Shown piece by piece: positions 7,948 through 16,369 of a stretch of 33,420 nucleotides of DNA. The stretch is from contig JACRDU010000088.1 in assembly GCA_016218495.1 (NCBI GenBank), positions 1 through 33,420 of the forward strand, given 5' to 3'. Position 1 is the stretch's first letter; every line of letters begins with the position of its first letter. The DNA comes from Elusimicrobiota bacterium (GTDB taxonomy: Bacteria > Elusimicrobiota > Elusimicrobia > UBA1565). The notes beneath the pieces were generated by a model that worked only from the letters and a program-made list of their open reading frames with translations, was not told the origin of the DNA and made no database searches. A program made the translations under genes and the position numbers.

Positions 7948-8399
7948 AGGTCCTCGTATTCAACGCCGGCGTGCTCGGCGCCGATGGCGAGACGGCCGTC
8001 GCGAAGGGGGTGCGCGCGGCGCTGGGACCCCGGGCGCGCCGCCCGGGCGAGCTCTGCGTGGTGTTCGCCTCCGACGCCCAGGTCCGCGCCCTCAACAAGC
8101 GCCACCTGGACCGGGACCGCGACACCGACGTCATCGCCTTCCCCTATCCCAAGACCTCGGGACAGGCGGACGCCCCCTTCGGCGACGTCTATGTGGCGCT
8201 GGGCGTGGCGCGCCGCCAGGCCAAGGCCTTGGGGCACGCCCTCCTGAAAGAAGCGGTGACCCTGGCCGTGCACGGGACCTTGCACCTGGTCGGCTACGAC
8301 GACCACGCCCCGGCGGACAAGCGGCGGATGTTCAAGCGCCAGGACAGGCTCGTGGCGGGCGTGCTCGGAGATGGGAAAGAAGAAGCGCGCCGCCGCTGA
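7944..8399 (+). CDS. ybeY: Endoribonuclease YbeY
   Basis: 151 residues, starting at the ATG in the ATGA overlap with ybeZ. YbeY is a metal-dependent RNase that acts in 16S rRNA 3'-end maturation and quality control. The family signatures are present: LNKRHLDRDRDTDVIAFP, then GDVYVALGVARRQAKALG, then the metal motif HGTLHLVGYDDH. The usual motif is HGxLHLxGYDH with three His ligands; here an Asp stands at the third position and a His one residue later, a variation also found in some other phyla. The 3' end overlaps the O-antigen ligase-like gene by 29 bases. Confidence 0.93.
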   Translation: MKVLVFNAGVLGADGETAVAKGVRAALGPRARRPGELCVVFASDAQVRALNKRHLDRDRDTDVIAFPYPKTSGQADAPFGDVYVALGVARRQAKALGHALLKEAVTLAVHGTLHLVGYDDHAPADKRRMFKRQDRLVAGVLGDGKEEARRR

Positions 8400-10134
8400 G
8401 CCGGCCGCCGCCTCCGGCCTGGAGGGCTGGGGCCTGGCCGTGCTCTGGGCGGCGGTCTTCGCCCTGCTCGCCTTCGTCCCCGACCAGAAGATCCTGCGCT
8501 ACAAGCTCCTGGCCGTCGAGGCGGGGGCGGCGGCGGCGCTGGCCTGGGTCTTCGCCTCCTGGGCCGCCCGACCTGGAGCGCGCTGGGTCAGGACGCCGCT
8601 CGACGCGCCGGTGGCGCTCTACGCCGCGGGCGGACTCCTCTTCCACGCCCTCTCCCCGGAGAAGGGCGTCTCCAGCCTGGAGCTGGTGCGCATGCTCTTC
8701 GCGGCCACGGCCTTCTTCGCCGCGACGCAGACCCTGCCCCGGCTGGGCCTGCCGGAGTCCCCGGCATGGGCCTGGGGCCTGGGCGGCGCCCTGGGCGGGG
8801 CCTACGCCCTGCTCCAAACGCGCGGCGGCCTGGGCTTCCTCATCGTCCCGCAGGCCGACCGGCCCATCTTCACCTTCGGGAACCCCATCTTCCTGGCCGC
8901 CTTCCTGGCCTCCGCCGCCGCGCTCTGCGCCGCCCTGGCGGCGTCCGCCCGGACCCGAGGCCGCGCCTTCTTCGGCGTCTGCGCCGCGCTGGCCTTCGCC
9001 GGGGTGTGGGTCACGCAGACCCGGGCCGCGTTCGTCGGCCTCGCCGCGGCGGGGGGCCTGGCGGCCTTGACGACGCTCCAGGGCCGGCGCCGGGCCGCCG
9101 CCGCGGCGGCCGTCGCCCTGGCCGTCGCCGCCGCCGCCTGGCACTTCCGCACCCGGCAATGGACGCACGGCCTCATCTGGGCGGACACCCTGCGCCTGTG
9201 GGCTGCCCATCCCTGGTTCGGCTGCGGCCTGGGCCGCTTTCACATCGAGTTCCCGGCCTTCGCCTCCCCCGCGCTGCGCGCGCTCTGGCCGGAGAGCAAG
9301 GTCATCGTGAACTTCGCGCACAACGAGTACCTGCAGGTCCTCGCCGAGACCGGGGTGGTCGGCGCCACTCTGCTCGGCGGGGTGGTCGGCGGCTGGCTGA
9401 TGCTGCTCCGGGACTTCTCCAGCTCGCCCGAACTGCCCCGGCGCCCGCTGGTCGGCGGGCTGCTGCTGGCCGTCGCCGCCCTGCTGGCGCAGAACTTCTT
9501 CTCGCCCGACCTGCGCTTCGGCGTGTCGGGGTTCCTGGTCTTCTTCGGCCTGGGCGCGGCGGCGGCGCTGGGCTGGGGAGAGGCCGTCCCGGTGCCGGAG
9601 TTCCCCGGACGCTTCGCGCTGGCGGGCCTGGGCCTGCTGGCCCTGGGGCTCTTCGCGCGCACGGCCTCCCAGCCCCTGCTGGCCCAGCGCCGCCTGTCGG
9701 CCGAGCCCGGCTTCCACGTGGACGCCACAGACGAGCTCAAGGCCGCCGTCGATGCGCTCTCCGCCCGCCTGCGCGAGAACCCGGCCGACGCCGACGCGGC
9801 CGAGAACCTGGCCTACCTGTACGCGAAGGCCAAGGCCTGGCCGGAGGCCGTCCGGGCCTTCGAGCTGACCGCGCGCCTGGCCCCGGACCGCCCCGGCCCG
9901 CTCAACAACCTGGGCAACCTCGCCTATTCGATGGGCGAGCGCGAGAAGGCCATCGTCTGGTGGGAGAAGTCCCTGGAGGTCGGCCCCGAGCAGGTCGACG
10001 CGCGGCTTAACCTGGGCAAGACCCTCTACGAGATGGGCCGCCTCAAGGAGTCGGGGCGCCACCTCGAAGAGGTCCTGCGCCGCGACCCGACCAACGAGAA
10101 GGCCCAGGTGTTGCTCAAGAAGATGATCGAGTAG
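8371..10134 (+). CDS. O-antigen ligase/polymerase-like membrane protein with C-terminal TPRs
   Basis: 587 residues. The first ~440 residues hold about ten hydrophobic helices. A Wzy_C/O-antigen-ligase-like core has VTQTRAAFVGL, a large loop with HPWFGCGLGRFHIEFP, and FAHNEYLQVLAETGVVGA. The 'G.G.g.f' and 'HN.yl....e.G..G' motifs are typical of this superfamily, which joins lipid-linked glycans to lipid A or other acceptors, or polymerises them. The last ~135 residues carry about three TPR units (ENLAYLYAKAKAWPEAV; NNLGNLAYSMGEREKAIVW; LNLGKTLYEMGRLKESG), probably in the periplasm or cytoplasm as a protein-binding tail. The start overlaps ybeY. The exact acceptor cannot be told, so ligase versus polymerase is open. 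Confidence 0.85.
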   Translation: MGKKKRAAAEPAAASGLEGWGLAVLWAAVFALLAFVPDQKILRYKLLAVEAGAAAALAWVFASWAARPGARWVRTPLDAPVALYAAGGLLFHALSPEKGVSSLELVRMLFAATAFFAATQTLPRLGLPESPAWAWGLGGALGGAYALLQTRGGLGFLIVPQADRPIFTFGNPIFLAAFLASAAALCAALAASARTRGRAFFGVCAALAFAGVWVTQTRAAFVGLAAAGGLAALTTLQGRRRAAAAAAVALAVAAAAWHFRTRQWTHGLIWADTLRLWAAHPWFGCGLGRFHIEFPAFASPALRALWPESKVIVNFAHNEYLQVLAETGVVGATLLGGVVGGWLMLLRDFSSSPELPRRPLVGGLLLAVAALLAQNFFSPDLRFGVSGFLVFFGLGAAAALGWGEAVPVPEFPGRFALAGLGLLALGLFARTASQPLLAQRRLSAEPGFHVDATDELKAAVDALSARLRENPADADAAENLAYLYAKAKAWPEAVRAFELTARLAPDRPGPLNNLGNLAYSMGEREKAIVWWEKSLEVGPEQVDARLNLGKTLYEMGRLKESGRHLEEVLRRDPTNEKAQVLLKKMIE

Positions 10135-10151
10135 GGAACGGGCCGAAATCG

Positions 10152-10157
10152 TATAAT
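10152..10157 (+). promoter_or_regulatory. -10 box TATAAT before leuS
   Basis: A perfect TATAAT lies 10 bases before the leuS ATG at 10168, in the 33-bp gap after the ligase-like gene. No Shine-Dalgarno sequence fits in between. The leader would be about 3-5 bases. The -35 region is not recognisable. Confidence 0.55.
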
Positions 10158-10167
10158 CCGGACGACC

Positions 10168-12696
10168 ATGTCAGACGACAGGATCCCGTTCGCCGAGCTC
10201 GAGGCCAAGTGGCAGTCGCGCTGGCGCGAGGCCGCCCTCTTCAAGACCCCGGCGACGCCGAGCAAGGACAAGAAGTTCTACTGCCTCGACATGTTCCCCT
10301 ACCCCTCGGCCGACGGCCTCCATGTGGGCCACCCCGAGGGCTACACCGCCACCGACATCCTCTGCCGCCTCAAGCGCATGAAGGGCTTCGACGTGCTGCA
10401 CCCGATGGGCTGGGACGCCTTCGGCCTGCCGGCGGAGAACTTCGCCATCGCCACCGGCACGCACCCGCGCATCGTCACGCAGAAGAACATCGCCAACTTC
10501 CGCCGCCAGATATCCTCCTTGGGCTTCTCCTACGACTGGGACCGCGAGGTCGACACCACCGACCCCGAGTACTACAAGTGGACGCAGTGGATCTTCCTGC
10601 AGCTCTACAAGAAGGGCCTGGCCTTCGAGAGCACCATCCCCATCAACTGGTGCCCCTCCTGCAAGACCGGCCTGGCCAACGAGGAGGTCTTCGGCGGCTC
10701 CTGCGAGCGCTGCGGCACCGCCGTCGAGCGGCGCGACATGCGCCAATGGCAGCTGCGCATCACCGCCTACGCGCAGCGCCTCCTCGACGACCTGGAGGGG
10801 CTGGACTGGCCCGAGTCGACTCTGGCCATGCAGCGCCATTGGATCGGCCGCTCCGAGGGCTGCGAGGTGGACTTCACGGTCGGGCCCCACAAGGTCACCG
10901 TCTTCACCACCCGGCCCGACACCCTCTACGGCGCGACCTACCTGGTCCTCGCCCCCGAGCACCCTCTCGTCGAGACCATCACGGCCACCGAGTTCAAGGG
11001 CTCGGTGTCGCGCTACATCGAGTCAGCCCGCCACAAGTCCGACCTCGAGCGCACCGAGATGCAGAAGCTCAAGACCGGCGTGCCCACCGGCGCCCTGGCC
11101 GTGAGCCCCGTCAGCGGGCGCAAGCTGCCGGTCTGGATAGCCGACTACGTCCTCGCCTCCTACGGCACCGGGGCCATCATGGCCGTGCCGGCCCACGACC
11201 AGCGCGACTGGGAGTTCGCCGTCCGCCACGAGCTGCCCATCAAGAAGGTCGTCGAGCCCCCGGCCGAGGCCCTGAAGGCCGACCCCGCCCTGCTCAAGGA
11301 CAAGGCCTTCACCGAGGAAGGCGTCGCCTGCTACTCCGAGGCCATCGACGGCCTGCCCACCGCCCAGGCCAAGGCGAAGATGGCCGCCTGGCTCGAGGAG
11401 AAGGGGCTCGGCAAGCGCAAGGTCACCTACCGCCTGCGCGACTGGGTCTTCTCCCGCCAGCGCTACTGGGGCGAGCCCATCCCGGTCGTGCACTGCCCCC
11501 AGTGCGGCATCGTCCCCGTCCCCGAGGAGAAGCTCCCCATCCTGCTGCCCGACGTGCGCCACTACAAGCCCACCGGCACCGGGGAGTCCCCGCTGGCCGA
11601 CGTCCACTCCTGGGTGAGCACCCACTGCCCCGCCTGCCGCGGGGCGGCCCGGCGCGAGACCAACACCATGCCCCAGTGGGCGGGCTCCTGCTGGTACTAC
11701 CTGCGCTACCTGGACCCGCGCAACTCCGAGAAGGCCTTCGACCCGGTCAACGAGAAGGCCTGGATGCCGGTGGACTGCTACATCGGCGGCGCCGAGCACG
11801 CCGTGCTGCACCTGCTCTACGCGCGCTTCTGGCACAAGGTCCTCTTCGACCTGGGGCTCGTCTCCACGAAGGAGCCGTTCCAGAAGCTGCGCCACCAGGG
11901 CATGATCCTCTCGTTCTCCTACCGGGACCCGCGCGGCGTCTACCACGGCTACGGCGACGTCGAGCACGGGGCCGACGGGAAGGCCCGCCTCGGCGGGACC
12001 GGCGAGGAGCTGGCCGTGCAGGTCGAGAAGATGTCCAAGTCCAAGAAGAACGTGGTGAACCCCGACGAGGTCCTCGACAAGCACGGCGCCGACGTGTTCC
12101 GGCTCTACGAGATGTTCATGGGCCCGTTCGCCGACGCGAAGCCCTGGGACATGAAGGACATCATGGGCCGGGTCCGCTTCCTGCGCCGGGTCTGGGTCAC
12201 CTTCGCCGGCCCCGAATGCCTGGGCGACGGCGACGGGCTCGTCGCGCTGCGCCACCGCACCGTCAAGAAGGTCGGCGAGGACGTCGAGGCCCTGCACTTC
12301 AACACGGCCATCAGCGCGCTCGACATCTACCTCAACGGCATCTGCGAGGCCGCCAAGCCGGCCCGCGTCGACGCCGAGGCCTTCCTGACCCTGCTCAACC
12401 CGTTCGCCCCGCACGTGACCGAGGAGCTCTGGGAGCGCCTGGGCAACGAGCCGTTCCTCTCGGCGCGGCCGTGGCCCGTCTATGACCCCGAGAGGCTCAA
12501 GGAGAGCTCCGTCGAGGTCGTCGTGCAGGTCAACGGGAAGGTCCGCGCCAAGCTCACCGTCGGGGCGGGGTCGGACCAGGAGGCCCTCAAGGCGGCCGCG
12601 CTGGCCCTGCCCAGGATCCTCGAAGAGACCAAGGGCCGCAGCGTGGTCAAGGTCGTCGTGGTCCCCGACAAGCTCGTCAACGTGGTGGTCAAATGA
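10168..12696 (+). CDS. leuS: Leucyl-tRNA synthetase
   Basis: 842 residues, full length. It charges tRNA-Leu. The class Ia signatures are the HIGH-type HVGH at 52-55 inside [17 protein letters not shown], and KMSKS at 621-625. The zinc-like knuckle [10 protein letters not shown]...CERCG is present. The CP1 editing domain has [21 protein letters not shown] and [31 protein letters not shown]-type and [17 protein letters not shown] blocks match bacterial LeuRS. The stop overlaps the lptE-like start by 4 bases (ATGA). The leuS-lptE-holA order is the same as in E. coli. Confidence 0.98.
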   Translation: MSDDRIPFAELEAKWQSRWREAALFKTPATPSKDKKFYCLDMFPYPSADGLHVGHPEGYTATDILCRLKRMKGFDVLHPMGWDAFGLPAENFAIATGTHPRIVTQKNIANFRRQISSLGFSYDWDREVDTTDPEYYKWTQWIFLQLYKKGLAFESTIPINWCPSCKTGLANEEVFGGSCERCGTAVERRDMRQWQLRITAYAQRLLDDLEGLDWPESTLAMQRHWIGRSEGCEVDFTVGPHKVTVFTTRPDTLYGATYLVLAPEHPLVETITATEFKGSVSRYIESARHKSDLERTEMQKLKTGVPTGALAVSPVSGRKLPVWIADYVLASYGTGAIMAVPAHDQRDWEFAVRHELPIKKVVEPPAEALKADPALLKDKAFTEEGVACYSEAIDGLPTAQAKAKMAAWLEEKGLGKRKVTYRLRDWVFSRQRYWGEPIPVVHCPQCGIVPVPEEKLPILLPDVRHYKPTGTGESPLADVHSWVSTHCPACRGAARRETNTMPQWAGSCWYYLRYLDPRNSEKAFDPVNEKAWMPVDCYIGGAEHAVLHLLYARFWHKVLFDLGLVSTKEPFQKLRHQGMILSFSYRDPRGVYHGYGDVEHGADGKARLGGTGEELAVQVEKMSKSKKNVVNPDEVLDKHGADVFRLYEMFMGPFADAKPWDMKDIMGRVRFLRRVWVTFAGPECLGDGDGLVALRHRTVKKVGEDVEALHFNTAISALDIYLNGICEAAKPARVDAEAFLTLLNPFAPHVTEELWERLGNEPFLSARPWPVYDPERLKESSVEVVVQVNGKVRAKLTVGAGSDQEALKAAALALPRILEETKGRSVVKVVVVPDKLVNVVVK

Positions 12697-13319
12697 AGAC
12701 AAAGACCCTCCGCTCCCTGGCCCTGGCCGGGCTGGCCGCGTGCATGGCCGGCTGCGGCGGCGGCGACGACATGGTCTACAAGCCCGCCGACCAGATCCTC
12801 CCGCCGCACATCAAGAAGCTGGCCGTCCGGCCCGTCATCAACAAGACCCAGCAGTTCGGGCTCGAAGACAAGCTGACCCTGCGCATCCGCGACGAGTTCC
12901 TGCGCAACGGCCACTACTCGGTGGTCCCCGAGACGCTGGCCGACGGCGTCATCGTGCTGACCCTGACCCGCTACATCCTGGTCCCGACCCAGTACGATTC
13001 CGTCCTCGCCCCGATCGCCTACAAGCTCCGGGTGATGGCCGACCTCGAGTTCGTGGACCGCACCAAGAACCAGGTGCTCTGGACCGAGCCGAACCTCGAG
13101 GGCGTGCAGACCTACACGGCCTCCACCCTCGCCGGGGGCATCACCGAGGAGCAGGCCCGCGAGCTGATCTGGGAAGTGCTGGCCCGCGACGTCGTGAAGC
13201 GCACCATCGAGGGCTTCGGCTCCGTCTCGGGGACCTCCCGGCGGGAGATCAGCTCCGAGCCCCCTCCCCACGAGACGCCGACGCCGCAGGTCAAGCCCAC
13301 CAACCCGAACCCCTACTGA
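12693..13319 (+). CDS. lptE: LptE-like LPS-assembly lipoprotein
   Basis: 208 residues. It has a lipoprotein signal with lipobox MAGC, lipidated Cys21. Residues ~40-150 follow the LptE pattern: [50 protein letters not shown], and a strand with [10 protein letters not shown]. LptE plugs the LptD barrel that inserts LPS into the outer leaflet (known). The position between leuS and holA supports the call. The C-terminal ~40 residues are Pro/Thr/Glu-rich and likely disordered, longer than in E. coli. The gene ends TGATG into holA. It implies an LPS or lipooligosaccharide outer membrane. Confidence 0.85.
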   Translation: MKTKTLRSLALAGLAACMAGCGGGDDMVYKPADQILPPHIKKLAVRPVINKTQQFGLEDKLTLRIRDEFLRNGHYSVVPETLADGVIVLTLTRYILVPTQYDSVLAPIAYKLRVMADLEFVDRTKNQVLWTEPNLEGVQTYTASTLAGGITEEQARELIWEVLARDVVKRTIEGFGSVSGTSRREISSEPPPHETPTPQVKPTNPNPY

Positions 13320-14326
13320 TGGCCTTCGACGCCCCCCCCGCCGCCCATGCCAAGGAGTGGGCCAAGGGCGCCTTCCTCCCGGCCTATTACGTCTTCGGCG
13401 AGGACGAGCAGGCCAAGGCCCTCTTCGTCGACGAGCTGAAGAAGCGCCTCGGCGTCGACGAGTTCAACCTGACCGAGCTCTCCGGCGACAAGGACGGCGC
13501 GGCCGCCGAGGCCGTCTCGGCCGCGGCGACCCCGCCGATGTTCTCCGACCGGCGCCTGGTCGTGCTGCGCCGCGCCGACCTCGGGGCCCCGGACCTGCGC
13601 ATCATCGCGGAGTACCTGCGCGACCCGCTGGCCTCCAGCGTGCTGTGCATGGTCTCCCCGGCCGCCTGGGCCGACGCGAAGGACCCCGCGGCGGCGGCCG
13701 CCAAGTCGCTGGGGGGGCTCGTGACCTTCCGGCCCCTGAGCGACGAGGACGCCGCGCGCCGCCTGCGCGACGAGGCCAAGCGCCTCGGCTTCACGCTGGA
13801 GCCCGAGGCCGCCGAGCTCATGGTCGAGGAGTCCGGGACGGAATGGGGCGTGCTCCGTTCGGAGCTCCAGAAGGTGTCCCTTTACGTCCAGGGCAAGGGC
13901 AAGGCCACGCCCGAGGACGCCGCCGGCTGCCTGGGCTGGCGCCGGCGCACCAACGTCTGGGACTTCCCCCGCGCCGTCCAGCGCCGCGACGCGGCGGCCG
14001 CGGTCAAGATGCTGCACGCCCTCCTCGAGGAAGGCGAGGACGCCTACTCCCTGCTGCCCAAGGTGCGCTCCGCCCTCTCCGCCCAGCTCAAGGCCAAGCG
14101 CCTGCTCAAGGCCGGCGTCACCAAGGACCAGGCCTTCTTCAAGCTGGGCCTCAAGCCGCGCTGGGACGCCGCGTTCTTCGACTGGGCCGAGAAGGTCAAG
14201 GAGCCGCAGCTCGTGAAGGGCCTGCGCGCCTGCCTGGACCTCGAGGCCGACATCAAGTCGAAGAGCTGGCTCGACCCGGCCCTGGAGCTCGAGACCCTCG
14301 TCCTCAAGGCCTGCGGGAAGGGGTAA
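13319..14326 (+). CDS. holA: DNA polymerase III subunit delta (HolA)
   Basis: 335 residues, starting at the ATG that shares its A with the lptE stop (TGATG). HolA is the clamp-opening subunit of the DNA polymerase III clamp loader. The N-terminal AAA+ part has AYYVFGEDEQAKALFVDEL, LSGDKDGAAAEAV, PPMFSDRRLVVLRRAD and a long lid region. The C-terminal collar part has NVWDFPRAVQRRDAAAAVKMLHALLEEGEDAYSLL and LEADIKSKSWLDPALELETLVLK, typical of delta. Length is normal. It ends the leuS-lptE-holA unit; a strong hairpin follows 4 bases after the stop. Confidence 0.92.
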   Translation: MAFDAPPAAHAKEWAKGAFLPAYYVFGEDEQAKALFVDELKKRLGVDEFNLTELSGDKDGAAAEAVSAAATPPMFSDRRLVVLRRADLGAPDLRIIAEYLRDPLASSVLCMVSPAAWADAKDPAAAAAKSLGGLVTFRPLSDEDAARRLRDEAKRLGFTLEPEAAELMVEESGTEWGVLRSELQKVSLYVQGKGKATPEDAAGCLGWRRRTNVWDFPRAVQRRDAAAAVKMLHALLEEGEDAYSLLPKVRSALSAQLKAKRLLKAGVTKDQAFFKLGLKPRWDAAFFDWAEKVKEPQLVKGLRACLDLEADIKSKSWLDPALELETLVLKACGKG

Positions 14327-14330
14327 ACGA

Positions 14331-14360
14331 ACGACGCCTCCGCTCAAGCGGAGGCGTCGT
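14331..14360. terminator. Perfect 13-bp hairpin between convergent holA and rpsT
   Basis: ACGACGCCTCCGC and its exact complement GCGGAGGCGTCGT flank a 4-base loop TCAA. It sits between two genes that end toward each other, so it can end transcription in both directions. The T-tract is poor on the + side and short (TCGTTT) on the - side. Confidence 0.85.
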
Positions 14361-14378
14361 CGGTCCGGAGCCGCCGCC

Positions 14379-14654
14379 TTAAGCGGCTTTGGCCAGACGG
14401 GCGGCCATGCGCGCCTTGCGGCGGGCGGCCGTCTTCCAGTGGATCGTGCCCTTCTTCGCGGCCTTGTCCCAGGTGCTGGCGACCGACGAGAGGAGCTTGG
14501 GCGACTTCGCCTTGTCCTTGGTGAGGGACTCGAGGAAATCCTTGGCGGCCTCGCGCGCCTTGCGCCGGATGACCCGGTTGCGCAGGGTGCGGCGGAGGGT
14601 CTGCCGGTGCGTCTTGATGGCGCCGGTGTGGCGCCCCGTCTTGAGCTTTGCCAT
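14379..14654 (-). CDS. rpsT: 30S ribosomal protein S20
   Basis: 91 residues, very basic and helical. MAKLKTGRHTGAIKTHRQTLRRTLRNRVIRRKAREAAKDF matches the bS20 pattern (polar, Lys/Arg/Ala-rich three-helix bundle that binds 16S rRNA). The C-terminal KGTIHWKTAARRKARMAARLAK is the usual S20 ending. It stands alone on the minus strand between holA and uvrC, with its own promoter (TTGACC, 18 bases, TATGAT) and the hairpin at 14331-14360 after it. Confidence 0.97.
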   Translation of the reverse strand: MAKLKTGRHTGAIKTHRQTLRRTLRNRVIRRKAREAAKDFLESLTKDKAKSPKLLSSVASTWDKAAKKGTIHWKTAARRKARMAARLAKAA

Positions 14655-14663
14655 AGTGGGCCC

Positions 14664-14693
14664 ATCATAGCTTTTCCGTCGGAAGCGGGTCAA
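14664..14693 (-). promoter_or_regulatory. rpsT promoter, TTGACC-18-TATGAT
   Basis: On the minus strand TTGACC (14688-14693) and TATGAT (14664-14669) are 18 bases apart, close to the sigma-70 consensus. The -10 ends 9 bases before the rpsT ATG, so the leader is only a few bases. It lies back to back with the uvrC -10 box. Confidence 0.7.
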
Positions 14694-14702
14694 TCGGGGC
14701 GG

Positions 14703-14708
14703 TATAAT
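14703..14708 (+). promoter_or_regulatory. -10 box TATAAT, 6 bases before the uvrC GTG
   Basis: A perfect TATAAT is followed by 6 bases and then the GTG at 14715. A start site at the usual distance would coincide with the start codon, so the mRNA would be leaderless. No Shine-Dalgarno sequence is present. Confidence 0.6.
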
Positions 14709-14714
14709 CTCCCG

Positions 14715-16019
14715 GTGGAAGGCCCCTCCCGCTCGCACCTGCCTCACGCCACCGGCGTCTACATCATGCGCGACGCCGCGGGGGAGGTCCTCTACGTCGG
14801 CAAGGCCGTGGACCTGTCCCGCCGCGTGGCCCAGTACTTCGCCGAGCGGCCCAAGGACCTCAAGACCAGCCTGCTGGCCCCCCTGGTGCGCCGGGTCGAC
14901 TACATCGCCTGCGCCTCGGAGCGCGAGGCCCTGGTCTGGGAGCGCCGCCTCATCGGCCGCCACCAGCCGTTCTTCAACGCGATGTGGAAGGACGACAAGA
15001 GCTACCCCTGGGTGCGGCTCTCTCTCGAGGAGGACTTCCCCCGCCTGCGCGTCGTGCGGCGAAAGCGCCGCGACGGGGCGCGCTACTTCGGCCCCTACCC
15101 CAAGGTCACGCCGGTCCGGAGCCTGCTGCGCAGCCTCTGGAAGCGCCGGCTCATCCCGCTTCGGCCCTGCGACTACGAGTTCTCCCGCGCCAAGCCCCTG
15201 GCCGAGGCGAAGGTCAAGTCCTGCCTCTATTTTCACACCGGGGAGTGCCCCGCCCCCTGCGCCGGGCGCGTCTCCTTTGACGGCTACCGGCGGCTGGCCG
15301 ACGACGCGCGGCTCTTCTTCGAAGGGCGCTATGCGCGGCTGAGGACCTCGATGACGAAGGCGATGAAGGCGGCGTCCGCCCGGCTCGACTTCGAGGAGGC
15401 CGCGCGCCTGCGCGACAACCTGGAGGGCATCTCCCACATGGGCGAGCGCGTGCGCTACGCCGAGGTGCGCCCGGGGAAGGTGGCCCAGAGGCTCGACGCC
15501 TCCTCGGGCGTCAGCGACCTGCAGGCGGCCCTCGCCCTGGCCCGCCCCCCCCACCACATCGAGTGCTTCGACATCTCGCACCTGTTCGGCAAGCAGACCG
15601 TCGCCTCGATGGTCTGCTTCAAGGGCGGAGAGCCGCACAAGGACCACTACCGGCGCTTCCGCGTGCGCACCGTCGCGGGCATCGACGACTTCGCCGCGAT
15701 GGCCGAGGTGGTGGCGCGCCGGGCCCGCGCGCTGAAGGAAGGCCAGGAGACGCTGCCCGACCTCATCCTCATCGACGGCGGCAAGGGCCAGCTGTCGGCG
15801 GCCGAGAAGGCCCTGGCCTCGGTGCCGCTGAAGCTCCCGCTGGCGTCTTTGGCCAAGCGCGAAGAGGAGCTCTTCCTCCCCGGCCGCGAAGACCCCGTGC
15901 GCCTCGAGCCGTCGCGCCCCGCGCGCCGCCTCGTCGAGCGGGTCCGGGACGAAGCCCACCGTTTCGCCGTCACATACCACCGGCTCCTGCGCGGCAAGAG
16001 CCTCCTGGGGGGAGAATGA
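14715..16019 (+). CDS. uvrC: UvrC-like excinuclease subunit lacking the C-terminal HhH region
   Basis: 434 residues from GTG; typical UvrC is near 600. It makes the dual incisions in nucleotide excision repair with UvrA and UvrB. Visible parts: a GIY-YIG domain (GVYIMRD at 14-20, VLYVGKAVDLSRR at 25-37), Cys152/170/178/182 whose last three match the C-x7-C-x3-C spacing of the UvrC iron-sulfur site, a UVR motif (RLDFEEAARLRDNLEGI, 223-239), and the RNase H-like nuclease with FDIS (Asp286), LILIDGGKGQL (Asp354) and RDEAHRFAVTYHR (His415). It then stops, so the tandem helix-hairpin-helix DNA-binding tail is absent. The stop overlaps the MGMT-like start by 4 bases. The start follows a TATAAT box by 6 bases. 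Confidence 0.92.
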   Translation: MEGPSRSHLPHATGVYIMRDAAGEVLYVGKAVDLSRRVAQYFAERPKDLKTSLLAPLVRRVDYIACASEREALVWERRLIGRHQPFFNAMWKDDKSYPWVRLSLEEDFPRLRVVRRKRRDGARYFGPYPKVTPVRSLLRSLWKRRLIPLRPCDYEFSRAKPLAEAKVKSCLYFHTGECPAPCAGRVSFDGYRRLADDARLFFEGRYARLRTSMTKAMKAASARLDFEEAARLRDNLEGISHMGERVRYAEVRPGKVAQRLDASSGVSDLQAALALARPPHHIECFDISHLFGKQTVASMVCFKGGEPHKDHYRRFRVRTVAGIDDFAAMAEVVARRARALKEGQETLPDLILIDGGKGQLSAAEKALASVPLKLPLASLAKREEELFLPGREDPVRLEPSRPARRLVERVRDEAHRFAVTYHRLLRGKSLLGGE

Positions 16020-16312
16020 ACCTGCCGAAGAGCATCCGCGACGAGATGAAGGGCTACCCGGAGTTCCAGCGCAAGGTCTGGCTGGCCTGCGCGTCCATCC
16101 CGAGGGGGGAGACGCGGACCTACGGGTGGGTCGCCAAGAAGATCGGGAAGCCCGGGGCGGCCCGCGCCGTGGGACAGGCCCTGGGCAAGAACCCCTTCGC
16201 CCCCACCGTGCCCTGCCACAGGGTCGTCGCTTCGACCGGCCTGGGCGGCTTCTCCGCCAAGGGCGGCACGGCCGCCAAGGCGCGCCTGCTCAAAAAAGAA
16301 GGCGCCCTGTAG
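16016..16312 (+). CDS. MGMT-family DNA alkyltransferase domain protein
   Basis: 98 residues from the ATG in the ATGA overlap with uvrC; GGGGGGAGA lies just upstream. It is only the catalytic C-terminal domain of O6-alkylguanine-DNA alkyltransferases: FQRKVWLACASIPRGETRTYGWVAKKIGKPGAARAVGQALGKNP, then PCHRVV with the acceptor Cys67, then GLGGFSAKGG. Because the Cys is kept it could be a true suicide alkyltransferase; without it one would call it an alkyltransferase-like (ATL) protein. ATL proteins recruit nucleotide excision repair, so translational coupling to uvrC is fitting (inference). The N-terminal domain of Ada/Ogt is absent. Confidence 0.9.
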   Translation: MNLPKSIRDEMKGYPEFQRKVWLACASIPRGETRTYGWVAKKIGKPGAARAVGQALGKNPFAPTVPCHRVVASTGLGGFSAKGGTAAKARLLKKEGAL

Positions 16313-16328
16313 GCCGGACGTCCCCACA

Positions 16329-16354
16329 CCCCGCTGAAGCCCGGCACAGCGGGG
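16329..16354. terminator. 8-bp GC hairpin between convergent MGMT-like gene and pilC
   Basis: CCCCGCTG and CAGCGGGG are exact complements around a 10-base loop. It lies in the 57-bp gap where the plus-strand and minus-strand units end toward each other. No T-tract follows, so its strength as a terminator is uncertain. Confidence 0.5.
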
Positions 16355-16369
16355 CTGCCGCCCCGCCGG

